64,000 nucleotides of DNA. Source: Mesocentrotus franciscanus (Eukaryota > Echinodermata > Echinoidea > Camarodonta > Strongylocentrotidae). Numbering within the stretch: position 1 is the first letter of the stretch; the number at the start of each line of letters is the position of its first letter. This document shows positions 22,110 through 33,875 of this stretch, piece after piece. A program made the position numbers and the translations under genes. The notes below the pieces were generated by a model. That model saw only the letters and a program-made list of their open reading frames with translations, was not told where the DNA came from and did not search any database. The DNA lies in the NCBI GenBank assembly GCA_037976565.1, contig CP137672.1, positions 22,282,335 through 22,346,334 of the forward strand, written 5' to 3'.

Positions 22110-23303
22110 CTAATAAGAACAAACAAAAAGATAAAATCTTAGCTTTACTGAATATTGAATTAACATAAAATAATATGATATGATAGACACCTGGATATCT
22201 TCCCCAAAAGTCAATATTGTGCACCACCCCCTGCAACCAATCAGAAGCGCGCATTTTGGACTTGAGATTCAATTTCAACCAATCAGAAGCACGCATTTTG
22301 GACTTGCGAATAATTTTTTTGAGGTGCAATATTAAATGTAGTTTTCCTAATTAAGTTCTTTCTTCCCCATCACAACTCATCTTTTTTTCCAAATTGGTGC
22401 TGTCAGAAAGGGTGGGTAGTGTCGCGCCACGTTGCCTGGAACGCCCCACCCCCGGTTTTGCCGAATGGGTGCATTAGGACTTTTCTATTATGATATTGAT
22501 ATTTGATAATAGGTCTTCTGATGATAATAAAAATAATGATGATGATGATGATGATAATAATAATATTTATAATTAATAGAAAAGAGGAGTCTAAAGCCAC
22601 CCCTCCCTTCTTAAATTCCTATAAAAGTATCCCTTTATCTTAATATTTATCATAATTCATTGATTTTATTCATACCTTTTTTAAATTCAAATCTCATGTG
22701 CCCCTCTGGGTTATCAAAGGGCATGGCCACAAATGATGTCAGTTCAGCATTCACTACAAATTTTGTTGGGGGAGTGGGGGGTAGACATTTTTTTAATTCG
22801 AAATATATTGTGTCAAGTAGACATTTGTTCCTTTGTTTTGCTTTGTACTGATGTTATAAAAAGAGAAAATGATGTGAATTTAGTCCATGAATTACTGTTA
22901 AAAGACATTTTATGTTTTGAATTTTTGGAAATAAAACCTCATTTGAACTGTTGAACTGAACTGTATATGTCTCTCTTCAAACCCTGCCTTAGTATCTTGT
23001 TAGGTTTGTCTTCTGTGTGTATGGGTGTACATGTGTCCAGGTGTGTTAGGGTGTGTGTGTATGTGGGGTGTGTGCATTTGTGTGTCTTTGACACAAGACT
23101 TGCACCCCAAGCATCACTTCTCCAACAGCATTTCATCACATTTCCAGCAGATGGATGAGATGGTATCATTTTGCCTTCTTTGGAGATGAAGCAATGTAGG
23201 GTGCTTCCCGGGTGTCCTTTTGTCATTGGACGGCAGAAAAGTAGCAACACTTCTTCACAGTTAGGCTCAAAACTCTCCAGCCAACTCTTGTAAAGGTACT
23301 AAC
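22110..23303 (-). other. Intron of the HECT-like gene
   Basis: Bounded by a GTTAGT donor at 23303 and a TTATTAG acceptor at 22110. It holds two tandem copies of a 37-bp unit with caaccaatcagaagc (about 22236-22312; each contains a CCAAT-box word), an ATG/ATA microsatellite (22520-22565) and a GT-rich tract (23030-23090). No further exon is recognised. Confidence 0.65.
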
Positions 23304-23378
23304 CTTGTCTTCAACCATTTTCTGGATTATGTCTTCCTTCAGCCCTCTCTGTCTGAGGAAATCTTTCAATTTCTCCAT
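23304..23378 (-). CDS. First coding exon of the SAM-like/HECT gene
   Basis: Twenty-five codons read MEKLKDFLRQRGLKEDIIQK plus MVEDK, ending at a GTTAGT donor in phase 0. Joined to the exon at 22109 (VDVEIIPLLDDNK), this gives a continuous SAM-like domain: helices KLKDFL, DIIQKM and DNKLAEYIP followed by YGDRV. The ATG at 23376-23378 is preceded by catctgcag, so a further non-coding 5' exon is possible. A TATAAAT word and a GTAAGA donor on the minus strand near 24906-24945 could mark it, but that is weak. This exon is intact, unlike the downstream one. Confidence 0.72.
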
Positions 23379-24448
23379 GATGACTATACTGCAGATGGAA
23401 AGAAAAGTGAATAGAAATGAATGAATGAAAAGTGATGAATAAATGAAAAAAGTTTTGGGTATGCATAATGCATCCTTACCAGGTTTGAATGTGAAGGGAT
23501 GGGATGTTATACAGCAGATATATCATATATATTCCACTAATATTTTCATAACTGCAGTATTTTCTTTCATCATTGATATGCTATGTGAGTATCCTAACAA
23601 AGTTTCTTATAGTCACATAGAACATTAAAGATCTATTTTTCCTGTATGTTCAAGCCCAGTTACCGGTACTCGCAATGATGACAATAAAACATAACAAAAG
23701 TAACAACAAGAATACTACTAATAAGAACATTAATAAATGTGAGATATTGTGAGTAGGCTATGCACCACATGTTTGTGTACACACACTTGGGTCGACCCCC
23801 GTCAATAGCAAATAATCCCTCCAGCCCACGATCATCATTCTATCATTGTCATAAAGTATCCATATCCCCCCCCCCCGGTCGCCCCCTCTTTCTCTCTCTC
23901 CCTCTCTCCCCCTCTCTCTTTTTTTCTCTCTATGGTGATAGGTTCACATGGTGTGATTACCATGATAATCAGAATAGATTGATAGATATGATGACGGTAC
24001 GTAAATGTAAGGTGAGGTAAATGTAAGGTGAGGTAGATCTATATGTAATTAAGGAAAGTAATATTTCAAAATGATTTTGTGTGGGTTTACGTAAATTTTT
24101 ACAGCCTATCGAAACTCATCTGGCAATCACAACAGTACTTGGAGTTGGAAGTGTAATTATTTAAGCTTAGGAAATGTCTGACTTGTTATAGTTATAACTG
24201 GACCCCCCACTCTCGATTCCTCTCTTGATCCAACTCTCTCCTATATATGGATAGAGGTTGCTTAATCATGATATTAAGAAGAGATTGGTAGATATGACCA
24301 CGGTATATAAATTTTTAGTGAGATATTCTTAATTAAGAAAATAATTATTATGGGCCTACTCTTGATTTTGGGTATGTTTTAGTAGGATATCTCCACGCCG
24401 GAGTTACGGGTCAAATCCGGATACGATTCCGAACTAGCGTCGGCTAGG
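23379..24448. other. Non-coding stretch upstream of the HECT-like gene
   Basis: It contains a C-run and a CT/CTCT microsatellite (23865-23930) and a short repeated word ggtgaggtaaatgtaa (24010). No gene is recognised. Confidence 0.45.
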
Positions 24449-24571
24449 CTAGACAGAAAAATCTGTTCTGAGGAGTATTATCACATTTTCTGACTTTTGA
24501 GGTAGGAGGAGAACCTCAAAAGTCAGAAAATGTGATAAAACTCTTCCGAACAGACGGATTTTTCTGTCTAG
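24449..24571. mobile_element. 123-bp near-perfect hairpin with 7-bp target duplication
   Basis: The arms start CTAGACAGAAAAATC and end GATTTTTCTGTCTAG and pair over about 55 bp. That includes 24 or more perfect pairs around atcacattttctgacttttg. The loop is about 8 bp. GGCTAGG flanks both sides (24442-24448 and 24572-24578). It fits a very small MITE. Transcribed, it would give a long RNA hairpin. Confidence 0.8.
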
Positions 24572-25111
24572 GGCTAGGCCTACGTCACTCAAGCCAAGGC
24601 CAAGCCCTTCAAAACAATCAAGCTGCATACATTCGGATGGCTAAGCGCTGAAGGAGGAGCTCGCCTGCGATGCCTAACCGGCCTATGGGGATGCAGCGGC
24701 ACCCTCCGTTGATACCCTGTTCGCCGGCCTGGTCGGAACGAAGTCAGTCCTAATTAGACCTAACGTTACAAGACTGTGAAGACTCTCAATTAAATATAAA
24801 TCGCTCTACCCTAGGCCTATAGGATAAAGGTTTCTAGTCGATCTGTAGTCACGTTAAAAGCAGTAAAATATAGTAAACGTACCTATACATCTATCCAGGT
24901 CTTACTTGTCTCCGTTCTCGGCATGCATGACCGACCCCATTTATAACATCGTCAGCAGCATGCTTCTTCTTGTTGTTGTTGTTATAATTTTGGGTCTGTT
25001 ACGTTGACGTTAGCGCTATCCATCGATTTCGATGATTTTCGCCAGGCTTGGTGTGAGAGGGGGTGGCGTACTGCTCCCTTCTTCATATATGCCATCACGT
25101 GGTAGTTATAA
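24572..25111. other. Unassigned stretch
   Basis: Locally GC-richer (24600-24760) with no recognised coding frame. A TATAAAT word and a strong donor-like GTAAGA (minus strand) lie at 24906-24945; they could belong to a 5' non-coding exon of the HECT-like gene. Confidence 0.3.
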
Positions 25112-25311
25112 ATAAGTGGTGGGAACGACTTATAAGTGGTGGTAACGACTTATAAGTGGTGGGAACGACTTATAAGTGGTGGGAACGACTTATAAGTGGT
25201 GGTAACGACTTATAAGTGGTGGGAACGACTTATAAGTGGTGGGAACGACTTATAAGTGGTGGGAACGACTTATAAGTGGTGGTAACGACTTATAAGTGGT
25301 GGGAACGACTT
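25112..25311. repeat. 20-bp minisatellite, 10 units
   Basis: Ten head-to-tail copies of ataagtggtgggaacgactt. Units 2, 5 and 9 have T in place of G (ggtaacg). There are no length changes, so the array is young or well homogenised. Confidence 0.96.
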
Positions 25312-25547
25312 ACTAAAAAAAAATGTTCATGCATATCCTCTCGGGCTCCGTATAATGCAGCTATGACTATGTCAGTATGTGTGGGTCTATGCCTATCCCA
25401 AGACGAAAATCCAATTGAATCCCCATTGAATGTCCCCATTGAATCCCAATTGAATACCAATTGGCAATTTGGAGTACTAAGCGGAGGGCCAAAGTCAAAT
25501 ATCATGCTTAGTTTTTGAGTTGCCTGCCACTACCGCATAAACTAAGC

Positions 25548-27060
25548 ACACCTTGTTTATTTGAAAGATTTTATAATAATACACAATATTTCAGAGGTGC
25601 TTTTTTAAAAATTTGTTGCGAACAATCCTAAATCGGAGGGGGCGTCCAAAAAAGTGGCCCTTTTGACGAAAAATAGTATTTTGTAAATTATATTTTAAGG
25701 GAACCTTGAACCACCATGAGTTTGGTGTCATATGAAAAAGAATTAAGTTATCTAAATTTTGATACCAATTTCAACTAAATTGGGATTAATTAACATCGCA
25801 AATTAAAGGAACAAACATGATTTTTTGTGATTTTTTTCAAAATATTGAATTTTATCAATAATCGTTAATTTAAATATATCAAAATCGGAGGAATGCATTT
25901 TTTTGTAACTTTCCAGGAATCTGCCCATATACAAGGATAATATTCTGTGAAAAGGAAAAGTGTATATCTCTTTTCAATAAAAAGTTATAGCAACCCAAAG
26001 TTATTGATTCGATTTCCAGAAAAACAACATTTTTGCCCACATTTGTATTAACTGTATGCATATATGTGTATTAGTGTATTGAGGACCTGTTTGGTGTGTT
26101 TACATCGAGTTTTAAAGATAACTTTTGAGTAAAACCTCTAATCACCATGGATTTGGTGTCAAAAGATGGGTAATTTAAATACCTTCAAGTTGATATCAAT
26201 TTCATTGAGTTATGTAGTGTGTAAAATGTAAATTTTGAGCCCTCTAATTTTGGCCTGTATCTCGGTATATTAACTGGACAAAAGTGATTGGACATTTAGT
26301 AGTGCAGAGAGTTCAAGGGATTTGGAGTGCTGACTGCAATTGATAAGTACTTCTTCTGTCCTCTGTGATGTCTTAGAAAATGTGGGCATTGGCAGTTCCC
26401 CCCCCCCATACCCCACCCCAACCAAGATATTTTTTTCCTCAAATTTTGGCTAGTATCTCGGTATATTAACAGGAAAAAAGTGAATGGACATATTTTAGTA
26501 GTGCAGAAAGTTCAAGGGATTTGGAGTGCTGACTGCAATTGATAAGTACTTCTTCTGTACTCTGGAATGTATCAGGAAATGTGGACACTGGCAGTTGCCC
26601 CCCCCATACCCCACCAAGATATTTGTTCCCTCTAATTTTGGCTAGTATCTCGGTATATTAACAGGAAAAAAGTGATTGGACGTATTTTAGTAGTGCAGAA
26701 AGTTTAAAGGATTTGGAGCGCTGACTGCAATTGATAAGTACTTCTTCTGTACTCTGGGATATTTCAGGAAATGTTGGCATTGGCAGCTATCCCCACCCCA
26801 CCCCAACCGCCCCCTCACCAAGGTATTTTTCGCTCTAATTTTGGCCAGTATCTCGGAATATTAACAGGACAAAAATGATTGGGCATATTTTAGTAGTGCA
26901 GAAAGTTCAAAGGATTTTGAGTGCTGATTGCAATTGATAAGTACTTCTTCTGTACTCTGAGATGTTTCAGGAAATGTGGGCATTAATTGGCAGTCCCCCC
27001 TCCCACCCCGACCCTTCCAGCCGCTTGTCATAATCTGGCCTATGACCCAGACACGTTAGT
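25548..27060. repeat. Giant inverted repeat, left arm (partner 29760-30773)
   Basis: About 840 bp pair closely with 29935-30773 (landmarks acaccttgtttat, ccaccatgagtttggtgtca, gcaacccaaagttattgatt, gaggacctgtttggtgtgtt). The inner part is a 195-bp tandem repeat that is longer here than in the right arm. A diverged single copy of the outer end also occurs at 52090-52260. Confidence 0.88.
26240..27010. repeat. 195-bp tandem repeat, four units
   Basis: Units start with tctaattttggcc/ctagtatctcggtatatt and contain gtgctgactgcaattgataa, gtacttcttctgtactctg and a C-rich block. They sit in the left arm of the giant inverted repeat. The right arm has about one and a half units. Confidence 0.88.
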
Positions 27061-29759
27061 GCATCTATCAACATGAATATAATATAATATCGCCATGTTT
27101 GGTTTGATGGTTTATTTTGCCTGACTACTAAGAAAAACATGTGTATGCTTGTAAGCAACTAGGGTACCGACATTCGTATGTCCTCTCCGAGGAATTTAGG
27201 AATAATGCCTTGCCAAAGGGCACTAGCGAGTAGCGAATCCACTTCACCTGGTGTCGTCTCCTCACTCCTGAACAAACCTCCTGGCTTTGATCCTATGTTC
27301 TATGTCCTGACAAGATATTGGCATTATCCTGGCTGTCCAGAATGCCAGCCAAAAAGGGAGTCGAGGCACATACATGGATAGATTCTGTTTAATTATCTAC
27401 CTTATCTAGACTTGCTATGATGCACACCATGTTATAACGTTAAGAGTAATTAGAAGGATACTCAGAGAATGAAGGGGACGTTGAGAACATTGTTTTTTTA
27501 ATAATTTTTATTCAGAAAATCCAATTGCTCATTTAAATCTGCCAATGACCTAAATAAAATTTTGAAGAAAATGGAAAGAAGACCCAGCTTACAGGCCTAT
27601 CATGATAATGGGAACGGTGTGGGGATTCTTTTATCCAGACGAATAATGATGCATTTTTCCTTTCGAAAAAAATGTTGGATATATCAAAAATACATGTAGG
27701 TTATAGGAAAGAGTCCTTTCCCACATCATAAATAGTCTGAGATTTTAATCACCAAGACATGATTATAATGCAAAGAAGTTCTTAATTTTGAAGCGAATGA
27801 TAGATAAATGCAGCATTACATGTATGCATGTATTATGGGGTGAGTGTGGAAGAAATCTTGGAATTGTAAGTCCCTAGTTTTTAGTAAAGTGTACATCCTG
27901 GCACATCCTGGAGATGGGTTTAAGAACGTTTCACCAACCCCCGCCACCCCAATTTGAAATAGAAATGAGATTTAAAACTACCAAGATGTGTTTAGAATGC
28001 AAACTAGTTCTGAATTTTGAAATAAATTAAGGCATAAGACATGAAGACAATGTTTATAATGGAAATGGGTGTGGGATGAATGTTTGAGAATTGAATCACC
28101 ATGATTGTATGGTAAAGAATAAAGAATGCATTTATGTAAATAAGAAAATGACATAGTTATTCATACAAACAAATGATAATCCCTAAATTTGAATTTCCTG
28201 ACCAGATTGAAGAATATTCAAGAAAAAAAAATCGCTCATTAGTTTTTGAAGATTTTGTGTTAAATGCTAGGACACAATGTTTATCAAACTCTTGAGTTGA
28301 CGTGGTGTCAACCCCTCACCCCCCGCTTCTCTCTCTCTCTTTCTCTCTCTCTCTCAATCGACGCCTGTGCTTTACTTTTTACAAGGGGCTTCCACTGACA
28401 ACTGCCAGTGACAAATTTGTCATTTTGGGTAGATAAAAGATACACGTATCCTATAAGGAAAGATCCAGAGACAGATTGGCCGTGGGGAGTTTGGGGAATT
28501 TTCCCCACGAGCAGCTCTTTATTTTGGTTGGATCAAGGTCCAGTCGATTTGTGGTCTGAGGGCCACTTGATATATAATATGCATCTTACATATTCTGTGG
28601 GCAGGTCGCATAACACTTTTAAAAAAATTTCAGTCCCAGTCTGCCCCTGGAAACATCAAATAAGTTTTGTGTCAAAGACATGATGTAGAAAAATAAAAAG
28701 GCCTGTCTAAATGTTGTAGTCCTGTTGTTATCTGGTTATTTGATCTTTCGACAAAGCTGTAAAAGTTTTAGTTGCTTTAGGACATAGTGGATAGGAATTT
28801 AAAAACAAATAATTAATTTTACCACATTGAAACGGCATCCAAAGATATATTAAATTCATTTTGATAGTGAAGTTGTGCTAGTGTGATCGGAAGGCGTCCA
28901 AATTTAGAAAGAAAGGCGAGTTAAGGCATTTTTTTATAATGTCGCTCCTTTCAGCTTAGGCGAATCCAAGGTGAATAATGAAATATATATTAAAATAATC
29001 TAGGGTAAAACAGTTGATCTGCGAACCCTTCCTTTTCAGAACCACAAGAAAGCCTGAGTGACTCCCGTGCAGGAAATATTCAGAAATGAAAATAGGAAAT
29101 TCATTCCCCACGCCCACTCCTTCTGAGCAATACCCTAAGCTTTAGGAGTTATGAGTCTTCATTAAATTTGTCATTAAATGTACAAGAGGTTTGGGTGTTC
29201 ATAAACATTTACCCTCCGAAAAATGGACCTTTTTTAAATACGAGTACCCCAGGCCAGAAAATCTATATACATGTTGCTTTTTGTACAGCAAATAAATATC
29301 AATGCAATAAACTGTATTCTAATGCTTGTAAATTAAGTAATGTTTTCTATATTAACGTAAATAAAAGTGTTTATATGTGTTTTCTTCAATAATAAAAAAA
29401 AAATGTTAGGCTCAGACTTGATATCCACATGTATTGAAAAGAATTTACAGCACATTAACACTTCGGCATTATGCATGGTCTTCTGAAAAATGACTCGAGG
29501 ATTCACAAAACCGCCATGTCAGTTTTATGGGCATTCTGACAATTTTCTGAGGGTTCAAGAGACCTACATGTACATTGTTGGTCTCGTGGGCTGTTTATAT
29601 AATCCCATCTAAATCCCAAGCAGTATTTTTTAATGATCTGTCTTTGATTATGTTGAAATATTTGTCTTTACCATGACAATATTGTACTAAGCGGTCAGAT
29701 GACAGATAGAGAGGGGGGTGTCAAATAATAGTTAATTGTGTGTGAGGGAGGGGGATGAG
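27061..29759. other. Loop of the giant inverted repeat
   Basis: About 2.7 kb without a recognised gene. Contents include a CT microsatellite (28328-28358) and a MITE (28465-28650). Words such as taccatgacaatatt and gatgacagatagag near the right side continue into the right arm. Confidence 0.5.
28465..28650. mobile_element. MITE with CCAGRGRCAGAYTGG-type ends
   Basis: Left end ccagagacagattggccg and right end cagtcccagtctgcccctgg are imperfect inverted repeats of about 20 bp. The element is 186 bp and non-coding. No clean target duplication was found. Confidence 0.55.
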
Positions 29760-30773
29760 GCACCTGCCCATGCCCCATTTTCTTAAACATCACAGAGTAT
29801 AGAAGTACTTATCAATTGCACTAAGCACTCTCCTGGCCTAATCCTTTTAACTGTCTGGACTGTCTGCATTACTTTATTCGTGTTCATGGACTAACTTGTC
29901 TTGGTCATGGGCAAGATTATGACAAGAGGCTGGAAGGGGCGGGTAGGGGGGCAACTGCCAATGCCCACATTTCCTGAAACATCCCAGAGTACAGAAGAAG
30001 TACTTATCAATTGCAGTCAGCACTCCAAATCCCTTGAACTTTCTGCACTACTAAATGTCCAATCACTTTGTCCAGTTAATATACCGAGATACTGGCCAAA
30101 ATTAGAGGAAAAATATCTACAAGCACATTTTGGTTCAAAATTTACATTTCACACACTACATAATCAATGAAATTGATATCAACTTGAAGGTATTTAAATT
30201 ACCATCTTTGACACCAAATCCATGGTGATTAGAGGTTTACTCAAAGTTATCTTTAAAACTCGATGTAAACACACCAAACAGGTCCTCAATACACTAATAC
30301 ACGTATATCACATACAGTTAATACACATGTGGGCAAAATGTTGTTTTGTGATCGAATCAATAACTTTGGGTTGCTATAACTTTTATTGAAAAGAGTATAA
30401 ACCTTCCTTTTCACAGAATATTATCCTATATGGGGATTCTGGAAGTTACAAAAAATGCATTCTCCTGATATATTTAAATTAACGATTATTGATAAATATA
30501 TTTGGAAAAAATCACAAAATCATGTTTTTCCTTAAATTTGCGATGTTAATTAATCCCAATTTCGTTGAAATTGGTATCAAATTGATAGATGTTTATTTCT
30601 TATATGACACCAAACTCATGGTGGTTCAAGTTTCACTAAATATAATTTACAAAATACTATTTTTCGTCAAAAGGCCACTTTTTTGACGCCCCCTCGGATT
30701 TAGGATTGTAACAAATAAAAGCGCCTCTGAAATATTGTGTATTATGATAAAATCTTTCGAATAAACAAGGTGT
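29760..30773. repeat. Giant inverted repeat, right arm
   Basis: Reverse complement of 25548-27060. Its outer end (aaacaaggtgt) meets the assembly gap, so the outermost part of the arm is not visible. Confidence 0.86.
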
Positions 30774-31273
30774 NNNNNNNNNNNNNNNNNNNNNNNNNNN
30801 NNNNNNNNNNNNNNNNNNNNNNNNNNNNNNNNNNNNNNNNNNNNNNNNNNNNNNNNNNNNNNNNNNNNNNNNNNNNNNNNNNNNNNNNNNNNNNNNNNNN
30901 NNNNNNNNNNNNNNNNNNNNNNNNNNNNNNNNNNNNNNNNNNNNNNNNNNNNNNNNNNNNNNNNNNNNNNNNNNNNNNNNNNNNNNNNNNNNNNNNNNNN
31001 NNNNNNNNNNNNNNNNNNNNNNNNNNNNNNNNNNNNNNNNNNNNNNNNNNNNNNNNNNNNNNNNNNNNNNNNNNNNNNNNNNNNNNNNNNNNNNNNNNNN
31101 NNNNNNNNNNNNNNNNNNNNNNNNNNNNNNNNNNNNNNNNNNNNNNNNNNNNNNNNNNNNNNNNNNNNNNNNNNNNNNNNNNNNNNNNNNNNNNNNNNNN
31201 NNNNNNNNNNNNNNNNNNNNNNNNNNNNNNNNNNNNNNNNNNNNNNNNNNNNNNNNNNNNNNNNNNNNNNNNN
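30774..31273. other. Assembly gap (500 N)
   Basis: Exactly 500 undetermined bases, a conventional placeholder length. It lies at the end of the inverted repeat, where hairpin-forming sequence may have blocked assembly. Confidence 0.98.
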
Positions 31274-32615
31274 AATTTGGAGTACATGGAAAGTGAAACA
31301 ATGGGTACCTATTGAAACCGATTGACAATTGGTCCCCATTGAAACGGAAAGGCAATTGGTCCCCATTGAATGTCCCCATTGAATCCCAATTGGCAATTTG
31401 GAGTACATGGAAAGTGAAACAATGGGTACCTATTGAAACCAATTGGCAATTGGTACCCATTGAATTCAACTGGCAATTGGTAAATCGATACTTCATTATC
31501 AATGTTGGCAACTGTCCATCAATAGGAATATTCGAATATCAAATGAATTTACTCCATCACAAAGATCATTTGAAGTAAATTTAAGATTGACTTTAGAAAG
31601 GATTGAGGCTCGTACAAAGATATATAATAAACATACATGATATTTCTTGGTTAGTAATCATATAATCAATATATCTATTGCTAAAACGTACATGTAATTG
31701 TAACATGATCAGACAAATAATCTATTAATTGGTCAATAATTGCTGAAGGAAAATACAAATCACAAAATTGATGTGCATTGTCATAAATTGCTTAACAAAT
31801 CATGATAAATGTATTTTTCTGTGACACGTGTAGAGTATACTAATGAATATTCATGAGATACAAAGCTCTGTTGGTTTTCTATTGGTTTCTATTGGTCCTA
31901 TTGGTTTCTATTGGTCCTATTGGTTTCTATTGGTCCCATTGGGTTCTATTGGTCTTATTGATCATATCGGTCCTATTGGTTTCTATTGGTCTAATTGGTT
32001 TTTATTGATCCTATTGGTTTCTATTGGTCCAATTGGTTTCTATTGAGCATTGGTCCTATTGGTTTCTATGGGTCCTATTGGTTGAAACCAATTGAACACC
32101 AATTGAATTTTCAATTGGTTTCAATTGGACCAATTGGCCCCATTAGACTTTAATGGGATTTCAATTGGTTTCAATTAGACCAATTGGCCCCATTAGACTT
32201 TAATGGGATTTCAATTGGTTTCAATTGGTCCAATTGGCCCCATTAGACTTTAAAAAAGGATTTCAATTGGTTCCAATTGGCCCCATTAGACTTAAATGGG
32301 ATTTCAATTGGTTTCAATTGGTCCAATTGGCCCCATTAGACTTTTAAAAAAGATTTCAATTGGCCCCATTAGACTTTAATGGGATTTCAATTGGACCAAT
32401 TGGCCCCATTAGACTTTAAAAAGGATTTCAATTGGTTTCAATTGGACCAATTGAAGTCCAAAATAGGGCCAATTGGACCAATTGAAACCAACTGAAGTCC
32501 TATGAAAGTCCCATTGAGACCAATTAAAACCAATTGGAACCAATTAAAACCAATTGAAACCAATTGAAAATTCAATTGGTGTTCAATTGGTTTCAAATGG
32601 ATTTTCGTCTTGGGA
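31274..32615. mobile_element. Foldback element X, CAATTG-type arms
   Basis: Left arm 31274-31480 is made of cccattgaa, ccaattggcaattgg and related words. A roughly 320-bp non-repetitive core (31545-31865) follows. The right arm 31866-32600 runs from (ctattggtt)n to repeated blocks of caattggccccattagact with ttaatgggatttcaattgg. The arms consist mostly of words containing CAATTG or its halves. The core is shared, inverted, with 38915-39200 and 40190-40275, whose arms are different. Confidence 0.72.
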
Positions 32616-32899
32616 TACTACTACTAGGTTATAGCTATGGTCGGCTTCTGTCTCTAAAGTGGGGAGCCGACCTAACCACTCGTTCAGACATGACACTAGC
32701 TACTAGCGAACTCCGAAGCCAGAGTTACACCGAGTGTCCGTCACGGCGTCCGGTGTGGGAAGCTAGGGGTGCTTCAAATGCAAACGTGATCGGAACTGTC
32801 CGTAGAGCTGATTTGATGAGATAACCACCTATAGTGACCATGCAGGGAGGTCTAATCCCTCCTGGCCAAACTATAGTGCTGATAGGCTTTAAACTGAGG
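32616..32899. other. Spacer between foldback elements
   Basis: No gene is recognised. An 86-codon open frame here lacks any family signature. Confidence 0.35.
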
Positions 32900-33860
32900 C
32901 TATAAGTCCACTCCATAATTTTGATAGCTATATATAGATGCAGAAAAAACAAGAGAAACAGATCGATCGAGCTAACAAAATTTGAGTAAAATCGGATAAC
33001 CAATAATTAATTAAGGAAGTTATATGATTTTTTAAAAAGTATGAAAAACTATGGGACAATGGAAATCATTACACAAATTGCCAATTTGGCTATCAGCTTG
33101 TGACGTAGTTGCTTCACAATTTATCATATTTTTATCCCATCAATTTCCCTTTTTATCCGCCAAAACTTGATTTCCCCATGCCTTTGCCCAGCTGATTTGT
33201 ATCATATTGCGTTCATGACATTTCACAAAATCTTTTATGAACTTTGAAGAATTGATACTACTTTCTGAATATTGTATATTCATAATCATTGATTTTTATA
33301 TAAATAGTTCATCAAAATTCAAATTTGTCATGATTAAAATGAAAAAAATTACTCTAAATCATTTGTGCCAGTGGCGGATCCAGGGGTGCACAGGGGCACG
33401 TGCCCTCCCCCTCCCCCCCTCCCCTCCCCGGCCACTGAGCGAATTTTCGGCCGGCGCGATTTTCAAATTTGCGGGAGCCAAAAAAAAATTGTGCCCCCGC
33501 CCTCTAAGAAATCCTGGATCCGCGACTGAGTGCATCCACACAATTAAAAACATATTACTATCGATATAACTTGGATGCTGGTGTGAGGAAATAAGACTCT
33601 TAGGGGGAAAGGGGGAAATTTACATTATCAATATAAAGAAAACAATTAGTGGATCGTGAGGCAATGACGTCTCAGACTTATATTTATTTAGTGAGTTGCC
33701 AATTTTTCTCGCGATTTTCAAAGTTTTTCATGTCATTAAAAATTCATCATGAACTTTCTTATTAGTTATCCGACTTTGCTTAAACATTTTTGATTGGTTT
33801 GTGTGATTTTTCTGCTTCTAATTAATTGAAAGTAAGTTATTTTTGGAGTGGATTTGCCCT
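32900..33860. mobile_element. Palindromic element of the ggagtggatttgccc family
   Basis: The left part (taagtccactccataatttt, then caaatttgagtaaaatcgga) is the inverse of the right part (gtcggataac complement near 33765, then ggagtggatttgccctttaa at 33846). A related copy lies at 61960-62340. A small hAT MITE is nested in it (33369-33528), and the related copy lacks that MITE. Confidence 0.65.
33369..33528. mobile_element. Short hAT-type MITE
   Basis: Ends CAGTGGCGGATCCAGG and CCTGGATCCGCGACTG, 160 bp. The paralogous sequence at 62030 reads straight through (actctatattagtgcatcc), giving an empty site. The 8-bp duplication is not clear here, but the ends match the MITE at 36965, which has one. 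Confidence 0.75.
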
Positions 33861-33875
33861 TTAAAATTAGGGCCG

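Larger units (their letters stand above)
25396..32615. mobile_element. TIR-bounded span of 7.2 kb (single element or two related elements)
   Basis: Left end TCCCAAGACGAAAATCCAAT at 25396 and its inverted copy ending at 32615. 22 of 23 bp match, with TA immediately outside on both sides. Subterminal sequence on both sides is rich in CAATTG words. The interior contains the giant inverted repeat (25548-30773), the assembly gap and a CAATTG foldback (31274-32615). A piece of the left subterminal sequence recurs at 31366, so two related elements, one partly inside the gap, are an alternative. TA flanks fit a Tc1/mariner-like target site. No transposase was found. Confidence 0.6.

Noticed and set aside
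30647..31511. Long open frames of 181-284 codons
   Set aside because: They run across the 500-N gap and contain no real sequence there.
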